Positions 21,969 to 32,153 of a stretch of DNA of 64,000 nucleotides are shown piece by piece. The translations under genes and the position numbers were made by a program. Source of the stretch: Tricholomella constricta (Eukaryota > Basidiomycota > Agaricomycetes > Agaricales > Lyophyllaceae). The DNA is taken from NCBI GenBank assembly GCA_013368375.1, contig JAACJP010000005.1:434001-498000 (forward strand), in the 5' to 3' direction. The first letter of the stretch is position 1, and each line of letters starts with the position of its first letter. The notes beneath the pieces are model-generated. The model saw nothing but the letters and a program-made list of their open reading frames with translations, had not been told where the DNA came from and searched no databases.

Positions 21969-23829
21969 AAGCAATGTACGCACTTTTCTCTGATGAAAAG
22001 CCACTCACCAATGGCCACCACCAGTGAAACCTGGAGATCATACAAGCCACTATTGTTTACTCATGACCTTCCAAATCCACCTGTAATAAGGTATCCCACA
22101 CAGTGTAGTTATAATGAGTTGCCCAAGTTTGTCACTATATCCAACAAATGATATATCGAATAAATGAACGCTCGTAATGTGCCCTCAACATCCTACAGTT
22201 TCTGATTTTATTACAATCAACTTCAAAGGTGGAAGCCTCGTCTATGTTTACAGTGTTTTCCTCTGTGTATGTGTGACTCCGTGGTTGAAAGCCATCTTGT
22301 TGTGTGTGGTACACCAGACCCCTTGCTCCGGAACAAGATGACCAGTGAGTCTCCTCGTCATTTCCAAACAAGACAGCACACGCACCTTTTCCGACCTGGT
22401 CAGAACATGTGAGAAGGCCACACCCCACACATCCCCTCGACGATGCAGTTCAGTGTCACCCTCTGCCCATTCGGACCTCGTCCCCATCCCTGTCCTTGTC
22501 CCCCTGCCAGCAACACTTTTTGCGTTGTGCTCGCTCGTCGCGAAGTCGTGGAGGCCGTCGAGGAGGTGGAGAACATGACACTTGTTTGGGAATTAGATCT
22601 ACCTAGTTATGCAAATCAGTCTCTGTAACTTGGACTGGAAGCAACGCACGATGCTTGTTCTCACGGCCCAGAGCGCGAGGTTGTGCGCTGGGACTGGCGT
22701 GTTTGTCGCAGAGGTGGAGTCGAGCCCAAGGGCGAAGGCGCAGGAAAGGGGTGAAGGCGCAGGAAAGGGGCGAAGGTGCAGAAAAGGGGCGCCGGCACAG
22801 TGGGTGGAAATAAAGCCTTGATTGTTATGGTGGTGGGCGCTATCATGACGAGGGCGAAGGTAGGTGCGGCGACGGGGAGCGGTGGCGGCAGAGTTGGTGT
22901 TGTTCCCAGGGCAAGTGCGCGGAGGGTTTGTTGCTTGTAGACAGCGCCGGCGGGCATGAGGCTTGGGCCTGCTGGGGCGCGAAAGGCGCTGGTGCTGGTG
23001 CTGGCGAGGTGTGGATGGCGGTGTGGATGGCGGTGTGGATGGTGGTGGTGATATTGGGCGGGCGGGAGCATGACCTTGAGAGGGTAGGGCGAAGGGAAAG
23101 GGGCGGGCTGAATATATAGAGACGAGTCAGTATGTGTGCGGAACGTGGTGTGTAGAAAAGAAACGAGACAAGAGGCAGGCGAGAAAGAAGAGAAAAATAA
23201 AACAGAGATAGGGACGTACGTCCCCAGTTAGGGACAGCCTCGCCGGTGCCCACATTCCTCATCCTGCGCTTGACATCCGTGACATGCCTGCACGAAGTCC
23301 CCGCGGTTGAAGTGGACCTTGACAGTCCTGGGTCGCCCGGGTTGCATTGGTGTATGTGAGCATCTGCCCCATCTCGCCCCAGCCGATGCAGCGTGGGTGG
23401 AACATTGCTTCGATGCTGTTCTGTATGTCGATGAGGGCTGGGGACAGAAAGACACGACAAGGGATCATACATACATATCCTTCCCCACCTCGTCATTGCA
23501 ATGCTTCGCTTCGTGTCTGAAAGAGCCCATAGAAATGATAGTGGTGCAGCATTGGGATGAGGCAACAATGATTCTTACAGATGCACGCCTGAAAAAAAGG
23601 GTGTCAAAGTGTTGCTGTAGGATAATAGAGGTATTGGGACTCCCCATGAGGAGCCAGTACCCCATACCTCCCCAGATACTCGCTCTATCCTCCGGCTTCA
23701 CCACACTGTCTGATCATCCTCTGCCGCACATGCAAAATGGCATCAACATGCCATCCCTCATGTACCTTCTTCACAGAGCTGTTTTTAGCTGCCAATATGT
23801 GCGTGTGCGTGTCCACAATGGGACGGGGG
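21969..23829. other. No gene accepted; low-complexity sequence
   Basis: Open frames near 22660-23570 are Pro/Ser/His-rich and arise from GGCGGTGTGGAT-type and GGCGAAGG-type short repeats (22720-23060). No splice-consistent gene was found. Lower-case spacer on both sides shows no family resemblance. Confidence 0.45.
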
Positions 23830-24532
23830 GAGTCGGAGGAGCAGGAATCTCTACCCTCCTTCCTGATGGTTAATGACTTGATATAATGCTTTGTCAGTGT
23901 GCCCTGCGCAATGATCGTCAGTTTTCTCTTCCTTTGCGGGTCCTGCTGAGGTGTCGGTGGAAGATCAATGGTGATCTTGTCAAAGAATGGCCTGTGAAAA
24001 AAAATCTCTGTAAATAAACAAGAAATCTCGACTCAAGCCGATCCAACTTACAAGCCGACAACATACTCCCCGGAGACTTGGTTAATGGAGTAGAATTCCA
24101 TTGTGCTGAATATGTACCATGAGCTCATCTGCCCGCAATCCTCATTCTATGAAAAATTATCAGAAAAGCGCAGATGTGTGGTGGTGGTGATGGAGAGTAC
24201 ATACTCCAGATAGACCTGTCGGGGTAGTGTTGTAATTTGTTTGCGCGATTTCAGACACGCACCTGTATGCCGCGCCGGTCAAGGCATACAAATACGGATG
24301 GATGGATGTTACGGGACGTGATGAGACGGCTACGGAATATGATGCCGACGTATGAACGCACGTCGGTTCAATGAAACTTTGCCCAAGTAACCAACACACC
24401 TTGTTAGATGGTCATTGTGACCTCAATTGAAATGTTCATCCAGGCTTCGCACGAAGCTTTCATTTCCGCCTCGTTTCTCGATGAGCGCGGGTATGTCATG
24501 GATGGTGTTGAATGAGTACGCCCATTTACCAC
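23830..24532 (-). pseudogene. C-terminal relic of a GH92 alpha-mannosidase
   Basis: Minus-strand blocks match the C-terminal catalytic part of glycoside hydrolase family 92 (exo-alpha-1,2-mannosidases): WAYSFNTIHDIPALIEKRGG (24525-24466), GHNDHL, HPYLYALTGAAYRC, YNTTPTGLSG, NEDCGQMSSWYIFS, INQVSGEYVVG, then PFFDKITIDLPP and HYIKSLTI. The blocks are separated by sequences with intron-like ends. A TGA at 24423-24425 interrupts EHFN-GHNDHL where the family has Gly, and the N-terminal two thirds of the enzyme are missing. It is therefore a truncated, dead copy of a secreted mannosidase gene. Confidence 0.7.
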
Positions 24533-25393
24533 CTGTGTGGAGAAGAATTCGTCAAGTCGTCTCAACATGAGGGAGGACTGTCAACAAACCTTCGGTTCAG
24601 CCACAAGCATGCTGAACCACGAGTGTTCTGTGACCGAGCCAGCAGGGATGGGAGGGCCGAAAATATAGGTACCGAACAGGCAGATTGGAACGAAAATAGC
24701 AGACATTGGCGTAGCGTACATATAGGTCCTGGGCGCGAACAGGCCCTCAAGTGCTTCTGACAAGCAGAAAGCCCTTTGTGGGGTGAGAGAGTGAGTCAAA
24801 GTGTGTTTGGCGGGAAATGTCAAAAGGGTCAGAAGTTGGTGTTGACTTGTAGTCATTTGAACATTGGCCTAACTATGTATCAGAACAAGAAATGTTGCCT
24901 GGACAAGGGCGGGTGACGGGTGGAAACATCACGTGAGCCGGCCCGATGGCGCGGTGTCACGCCCGCTGGTAACGTTGCGGTTTCGGCCTGAGGTGCGACC
25001 GCGAACGCGGGTCCTCGTCTGTCCTCATTCGCCTCCATAGCCTAGATAGATGACAATGCGACCTATTTCGCTCTCTTGTGCATGACAGAATGGGGCTCTC
25101 TGGCGGACCGATCACTTCCACTTGGGGAAATCCGGCAATTCAGTTTTTCGATCTTGTTTCTCGCTCCTTCACAAGGTCGCCCCGCTCACCTGCCCCTCGC
25201 GCTCGCCACATAGGCTCACTCTTGGGCCTCGAACGCGGCTTGACTCTGCGTTTGCTCTGAAGGCCATGGCAAAACAAATGTGGAGCAGCCTTTCGAGGCT
25301 TTTTCAAAGGTCTGCATTTCTCGCATCTCTTCCTCGACTCTCGACTGTTTCCTCTTTCCCTCAGATCTTCCTCACGCGAAGAGATCCGACGCC
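24533..25393. other. No gene accepted
   Basis: Frames in this stretch overlap on both strands without splice support. A minus-strand frame 24581-24856 adjoining the GH92 relic does not resemble GH92. The right end is presumably the promoter of the next gene. Confidence 0.4.
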
Positions 25394-27078
25394 ATGAACG
25401 ACGCGCGCCCTTACCAGCTCGCTGACCTCGTGTAGGTTTTATCGCGAACATGTTCGGCTTTATTGATCGGGTGTGCTGATGAGACAGAAACTTCATACAG
25501 GCCGCTCAGTAGCAAAGAGCTTCGTGCCCTCGTCGACCTGCAGCCCGATCGGTGGCCGAATACCGAACGCCTCAACTCCAAGACCATCAAGAAAACATAC
25601 TATGATGTTCTGCTCGATCCCCGCAACTCTTTCACCACCAACATGCCCGAAGTCGGTGGCGCACTTTCAGACGACGCTCTCGATCAACAATCGCATGATG
25701 CACGGAGCGCCTCCACTTCTGTACGCCACCTTAGTTAAGCTCAACGGGTGTATACTGACAATTATTTCATAGCATGCAAGCAACCCTCCCACTCATGGTC
25801 TTCCTTCAATGCTTCTCGACGGTTGTTTCCACAAGCGTGTAAGTTCACTACTTTACTTCCTCTTTCGAACTGATCTCCTCGACGCTTCCATCCACAGACT
25901 CTCCAGCTCTACGTTGTCGATAATCGCATAGGGTCGAAGTCCTCGGCGACAATTGGAGCAGTGGTTGCTGACCGGATCGGCTGTGCTCCTGGAGAATGGC
26001 GAGTTGAGGCGAGACATGTTCTCGAAGAGCTGCAGAAGACGATCTCGCAGATATCGGGACCAGGTACGTACGTCGTGCATTTGTATTGCGGCTCTCGTTT
26101 CACATCGTCGCCGACCCGTCTCTCATTGCAGGGCCTGTCAAGGTCGGTGTGCCGGACATCGCCTTCCCAGAGTTCACGACATACTTTGTCGAAGCTTCTG
26201 TGAAGAAGCTGACGACTGCTTCTACGAGCCTGACACATCTTGTTGTGCCTGCGAACGAACAGGCTTCATTGACGCTCCGCGTCGAGTATGTGCGTTTCTA
26301 TTTTCTACATTCATTTAGTGCATGGCTGATCATTACCGCAGTCTCAGAGAACTACAGCGTTGAAGCTGATCTGTGCAGACATGCCGAGTGGTATGTGCTC
26401 TCCGTCGTCGAAGCAACACCACGCCTTCGCCTTCTCTGACAGAATATCGCGCAGACGACGACGATGCACCCCAAGTACAGTTCCCCAAGGACTTTGTTCC
26501 CTTGACTGCTGCTCGTGAACGTGCACATGGCAGCTACACCCGCCGGGACTGCTCTCCCAGACCACAAAATTCCCCCTCCCAACCTGGAGGGCCACGTAAT
26601 GCGGAGCTTCTTGTTGCTCTTACTGACCTCGTCGCACTTAGGCCTGGATACCAAACGTTCGACGAGTCCAGGCACACTGTTCTTCAAAATCCCGACATCG
26701 TGTCCATCTGGAAGTTCATTGCCGCGTTCTTGAAGGATTGCAACAAGGACATCAGCGAGATCTCAGACAGGGCACCGGTGAGTCCCAATATGTTCCAAAT
26801 CGCTTTCAGACCAGCTTTCTTATGGTGTTTGACAGGGTAAACGAATAACGAAACGATTAATCTGCATTGCGCTTGGAATCGGGGAGACCTGCCTCAAACA
26901 GGCAGAGGATGGCGCTCGACTTGTGGGTTTATATGGAGCTGGAGGGAAGTGTGAGGCGGCCAAGGTCATTGAGGAGTTGGAGGCTCGACGCGATGCCCCG
27001 ACAGGAATAGGCAAGATAAGGCTTCTGCGCTTTTTGCGTGATTGGGAGGCAGGCCATCCTATTCCCAAGAATATCTAG
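25394..27078 (+). CDS. Eight-exon gene of unknown function
   Basis: Exons 25394-25431, 25501-25720, 25773-25838, 25898-26063, 26132-26289, 26342-26390, 26443-26777 and 26836-27078 join in phase to about 424 aa; every intron is 51-69 nt with GT/AG ends. The protein starts MNDARPYQLADLV and has an N-terminal block KELRALVDLQPDRWPN...TKKTYYDVLLDP-like helices. The middle contains strands around TLQLYVVDNRIG and VGVPDIAFPEF, then an acidic stretch (YRADDDDAPQ). The C-terminal block WKFIAAFLKDCNKDIS precedes a short basic tail. I do not recognise the family. The regular splice structure with no stops argues for a functional gene. It lies between two TE-related loci, so a link to mobile DNA is possible but unproven. 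Confidence 0.65.
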
Positions 27079-27275
27079 TTCAATCTCGTTTTACTTTTGT
27101 ACTTGTAAGTCTTCAAGGACATTCACGATGTATACTCGATTGAAAATTGATAGTCTAAATTAATACAATGCAGCGTAGCATAAGACTATGAACAGAAAGT
27201 CTTCGAGCCTTCGAGGATCTCCGTCCGCAGCTCCTTGTCCTGTTTCTGGAGACGGTCAATAAACGCGCGGGTAGT

Positions 27276-30205
27276 TCATAAATACGGAATCGTGTATGTA
27301 GGAATGGGATATTTTGTTTCCAGATACTGTAACGCAAGGTCAGGACGCCAGTTCGAGTTCTTCGACAGGTCTTCGATGAGGCCGATGATTTTATTTCGCC
27401 GTGACATCTCGGTCCGTGCTGGTCCTTGGCTCCGCCAGCGGGCATCCCATCCTGCATTCAACTCGCTGATTGAAAGGTGTCCATCCATCCCAAACTTGTA
27501 TTCCGACCAAATCTCCCTGACCGATGGATACACATTCTGGCCTTTGGGCGTCCAAAATGTGTAGCGAGGCAAAAACTCATTGCCTTGACTCCGCCGAGAT
27601 GAGATGATCCATTCGAATTGATGCTTGGCCAAGCGGTCACGGCTGAATTTTGACTCCAGGTTGGCAATAAAGGCAAGCTGTGCATTGCGAGTCGTTGGAT
27701 CCTGGGATATGGGGAAAGTGCGAGCCGGATAGATGTGCTGCGAGGAGTCCGGGTCAACTGACAAATCGTCGGGCAAATCGTCGGTGTGGGGGTGTGGCGG
27801 TGGTGCGGATGGCACTATCAATGGCAGTGGAGGAGGAGTGAAGGTTTCAGCTGGAGGTTGCGAGAGCGATGGTGTACTAGTCGTCGCATGTGCCTTCTGC
27901 TTCGCCTTTCTCTGCTTCGGTATTTTCGATGTTGAGTCCAAGGTCGTACCAAGCTGCTCTTCGATGTCCTGGAGCTTCGCAGAGAGGCGAGCGTTGTCCT
28001 CGTGAATCTCGTTGCGAGTTTTCTCCTGTTGCAAGCAAGCTGTTGTCACCATGCCACGGAACGAGGCAGCAACAGCCTCTGGAAGATTCTTCAAGCGATG
28101 ACAGGCCTCTTCCTCTGCACGGTGGATCACTGACGAGGCCGCCGCAGCAAATACACGGAACTCTGGTAAGCTGAAAGGAGCGTGTCGCCAGAGAGGGCAG
28201 TGGGGATATTTGATGGACAGGACTGCTGCATCTTGAAGGATCACCACACGAAGGAGCTTCAGAAGGTTGAGGAATGAATGGAGTGTCTTGTCCAGTGCAG
28301 CTTTCCCGAACGCGTGATTCCGACCTTCGAGAGCGGCGAGTTCAGGCTCAACCCAGGAAAACAGGGATTTACAAAGAGTTGTAGACGGCTCTAATCATCA
28401 GATGAATATTGTCAACGATCAGTAAAATTGACTACACCGAGAAGCTCTGGGACGTACTTAGCTGATCTCGGGCAATAAAATAGGATTCTTGTTTTTTTCC
28501 GTTGAAGCCAGATGCAGCGAGCAACGCCTCGACTGGAAGAGCACGATCATACGATTTTCCGAAAGCATCGGAGCAATTCCATGCACCGCCATGCTTAGTT
28601 TCATCCTTGTTAGCTCCGTGCTCGCGAGTGTAGAGGGCGAAAAAAGCACGTCCGCCATGTGTGACCTTTGTGGTTTCGATGTTGTTCAGCTTCTTAATGG
28701 CAGTCATCCGTTTGTTGTGGTCTACGAGGGAAAATCATAAATTTGCAGTGTCAGAGCAAGTGAAATCAAGGTTTCGTACTTTCGTAAGTCATCTCCTTTC
28801 CCTTCGCACCAGGAAACAAGAGGGTCGTATACCATTCACGATATCCAAACTCGCCCGCCTGAGGATGAGTAAAATCGGGCGCAAATCTTGGGACGTCGGT
28901 CGTCACAAGGTGATATTGGCTAAAAAGATAAAACCCAAACGCGCCAACAGCGCAGAGCTCGGGAGCGCGATGACGAAAGGTGCCCTGTTCATCAATGCGG
29001 CCTGTGGTGTTTGTTTTGCCCTCATTCGAGCGAAAAATGGCTGCCTGAAGAGCCACTGTAAGAAATAATGAAAGAAAAGCGGACCTTTTGGAAACTCACC
29101 ATTACTCGTGTGTCGAGGCTAACATCAACCATTGGAATGAAGCGAAAGCCAAGGTCAGATAGGAGGAGACGACGCAGGTTGTCACCACGATATGCTGTTG
29201 AGGTAGACACCAGCAGCATGGCACGATCCCGCAGGCTAAGGTGGACTTGATGTATGGTCTTGTGCGATGACTGGAGGAGAGACATAGATGCTCTGCTGAG
29301 CTCGTCTTCGGTGTAGGTATCTAACGAAATACAGATAAATCGTTTACACTGCATAAAGGAACAGCGGGGGAGCCAAATACCTGAGGTCACTCCTTTCGCT
29401 TTCAGGACCTGAGATTCGGCGAGACGTTCGGGTTCGGTGGCGTAGGCGCTCTTCTCGTATGTAGTGATCCGTTCGTCATTTCGCAGTGGCTGTTGAGCTT
29501 CGGGATCGCTCTTGTAGCGTGGATCACTGTCCTTGTGGTGGTACCTGTAACTCTCGAGAGCACTGACACACTGTTTAATTGTGTCAGGTCCTAAACGGGT
29601 GCCGGGGATGTCCTTCCCATCTGAAGTTTGCTGGCGCAACAGTCGAATGAGCGTGAGCGCAAGTTCGATAAGATATAGACATTCATACTCACCTTTGGGC
29701 GTGTTGTTTCGTACTCCAAGAATGCCGCAACTTTCGTTGCAGTGATAGGATGTGCATCGATGACCTTCCAAAAGGGATTTGCTTGCACGCGCGTTGCCTG
29801 GTCCTGTGCCATAAATTTCTGATAGCTTCTGACATGGCGCGGATACGCGTCACCGGTCCCCTTGTCGCAGATAATCCTGTCTCGTGTCGCAAGTCTGTTT
29901 TGATGGGTTTCCAAGTCCATAACCGCGATCGAATCCCCAATCGTGAGATCGCTCGCCTGCACAGAAGATAATGCTGCCTTGGATTTATTGTCATCTTCAG
30001 CATCCTGGAAAGAGTAGAGTGTCTCGTGGACATCAGTTGCAGCTCGGGTGTTCTGAATGCCAGTCTGTGGTTCGGGTGATGGATCTGCAGTACCCGATGC
30101 AGAAACAGAAAGACGTTGCCGTTTCAAGGCGAGCGGGGAAGGCGGGTGTCCTGCGATGACGTTGTGCCGGCGCTTTCGAGGTGTGGACGGAGAGAGCATG
30201 GTCAA
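27276..30205 (-). CDS. Crypton-type tyrosine recombinase with GCR1_C-like C-terminus
   Basis: Six exons in phase: 30205-29693, 29630-29381, 29320-29100, 29044-28780, 28721-28458 and 28390-27276, about 875 aa with no stop or frameshift. The recombinase core is readable: Arg299 in STAYRGDNLRRLLLSDLGF, His438-x2-Arg441 in VTHGGRAFFAL, His460 in KHGGAWN, and the likely nucleophile Tyr474 in KSYDRALPVEALLAASGF. The N-terminus is basic (TPRKRRH) with a helical segment RSYQKFMAQ. The last 100 residues (FWTPKGQNVYPSVREIWSEY ... LNAGWDARWR ... SRRNKIIGLI) match the GCR1_C DNA-binding domain carried by fungal Cryptons. Cryptons move by DNA strand exchange without reverse transcriptase. A Pro-rich linker (about residues 620-680) separates the two parts. 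Confidence 0.8.
27276..30205 (-). mobile_element. Crypton transposon (limits not determined)
   Basis: The gene content alone defines the element. Cryptons lack terminal inverted repeats and make only short direct repeats on insertion, so ends cannot be placed by eye. The coordinates given are those of the coding region. Confidence 0.65.
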
Positions 30206-30739
30206 CAGAACTTATGTACAGACACCAGAAGTCAGTGTTGAGGTAGAGCGCACAAATGAAGAGGCACTCACCTTACAAGCATTTCAAGGGTGGCCAGCTA
30301 ATGTAATTGAACAATGGGTACTACTTAATCGCGTGCTGGCCAATGGAAACAAGAGCCGGTGCAAAAATTGGTAGATTCAGTTGAGACTTCAAACAACAGA
30401 TAATATTGGAAGCTAGAATATACAGAGAGCAGTCGGACTAATAAACAAGAGAAATAGGCCAGCATTGAGGACCTTGAGGGAGAGCGGGCGGCACGTCGAG
30501 AGGTTAGCAAAAAAAGTAGACGCGACGATGAACAAGAGAACTGGCACTGATGGCCATATTATCTAATCTGATCTGGCCAGATTCAGTTACCTCGGCTAAG
30601 GATATTTCGACTGGTAACGTTACCTTCTTCAAGAACAATGTTACTGGCGGTCACCGGTAACGTTACCAGCGGCGATGCGAAGTTCATGATATACTCTATA
30701 TATCATGATTAAATTTATCATGGTTGCCTGATTTGGAAG
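30206..30739. other. Spacer with paired palindromes and a shared 32-bp block
   Basis: GGTAACGTTACC, a perfect 12-bp palindrome, occurs at 30613-30624 and 30656-30667, 43 bp apart. Immediately right, 30671-30702 matches 20174-20205 at 31 of 32 positions. No gene seen. Confidence 0.6.
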
Positions 30740-32000
30740 TTGCACATGATACCCACTCAACTCTCTACTTTCGGAGCGGAACCAACAGACAAGACCATAT
30801 CAGGAAAGGTGTCGACTCATTGCCGGATTTGGGTGGTCCATGACAACATGACAAGAGATGTGATGGTAAACTTGTCTATTTCATACCGGGAAGAATTTAC
30901 GGATGAAGGCTACTCTTCGAACGTACATCTGTAAGGAAAATAATGAGTTGTACTGAGAGCTCTGAACACATACCCAGGCCTGAAAGGATCGGTGTTTGCT
31001 GGAAGGCTTCTGCTCAACTGGCGCAGGATCGATCACGCGCGGTATATCACAAAGCACGAGTCTGATTTACCGGTCAGCTATCCAGCATACTACGATTCTG
31101 TCTGCCCCGTGGGGTCGGCTGTGAACTGGAGTAATCGCAGGACACTCGGGAGTGGCGATTTCTCGACGTGCCTTGCCTTGGCGAGGCGTGAAGGAGGGGC
31201 TGGACAACTGACACTCGATCCCTTCGTACCTCGACATCGCGTCCTTCAGCAAGCATTTCTTTGGTGTGTTGAATTACTGGTATAACTACCAGTTCTTTGC
31301 CAAGTGGGGCGGGCACGGTCCACACAGGGCATATCATCGAGCCCGTTTTACAAGGGCGGTCACCAAGTACTGCACCAGCGTACGAGCCGAATTCCCATGG
31401 GCCGAAGGCAACGAGGACAAGACCTCCATCTACACCGAGAGTCGGTGCTTTTCCTCAGCGTGGATGTTGACCCTGCTCCACGACGACCTTTACGGCTTCG
31501 GTCTAGAGATGACAAAGTATGATACCTGGAACGGCGTGTTTCGGTTCCCGACGATGACCGACGTCGCGGTCCAGCTGGACCATTGGTGCTGCGTGCTTAT
31601 CGCGAGACATGGGAAATTGCGGTTTTGTCCCAGAGACCTGGAGAGCGGAGAGCAGGTGTATCGACTGAATGGCTCCTCGTACCCGCGCGTCGCCGAGCCT
31701 ATGCCGCCTCCTGATGTTGTGACCAGCTCAACAATTGGTGAAGCAGGCAATACTTTTGTTTCGACCTCTGCATTGGCCTATGGGTTCATTTTCGTCCTTC
31801 TTGTCGTCATCGCCTACCAGCGCCGTCTAATCTCACAGCTCTCGCAAGGGTCGAATCACGTCGACGAAAAGAGCCGCCGTTCCGTCATGTTGGACCGAAG
31901 AGATGGTTCGGTAGCATGGTGGGATGATAGATATGTACGCTGGCTCCACTTCTTATTTTATACGATCAGTAATAATTTAAATTCAACGTACGGAGGATAG
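30740..32000 (+). CDS. Probable membrane-anchored protein, unknown family (exon structure uncertain)
   Basis: The C-terminal exon is clear: from about 31250 the frame reads HFFGVLNYWYNYQFFAKWGG through to a TAG at about 31998-32000. It includes a predicted membrane span (FIFVLLVVIAYQ) about 60 residues before the end, with a cytosolic tail. Upstream frames 30740-30934 (MHMIPTQLSTFGAEP...) and 30992-31240 (VFAGRLLLNWRRIDHARY...) are probably earlier exons. One intron could be 30933-30977; another frame change lies between 31160 and 31250 where I could place only a weak donor. I do not recognise the family. A frameshifted gene is the alternative. Confidence 0.45.
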
Positions 32001-32153
32001 CAGGGGCCGTACGATTTGATGTGTATGTCGTGCTGTCATGAGAAGCCGTGGGTACCTGCACAGCTTTCTATCGTTATGGACCCCACTCTGAAAATCACCG
32101 ACATTGGATATCTGACATGGCGCATTCGATCTCTTGCTGCCTCTCGCCGCGAC

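Noticed and set aside
22661..23568. Long Pro/Ser/His-rich frames on the minus strand
   Set aside because: Produced by short GC-rich tandem repeats; no splice structure or domain.
23730..23860. Minus-strand DTHTHIL as an amidohydrolase metal site
   Set aside because: No other motif of that superfamily; the frame is the tail of the GH92 relic running into noncoding sequence.
24296..24320. GGATGGATGGATG as a third copy of the microsatellite-linked repeat
   Set aside because: The flank does not match and the bases encode the conserved HPYLY of the GH92 relic.
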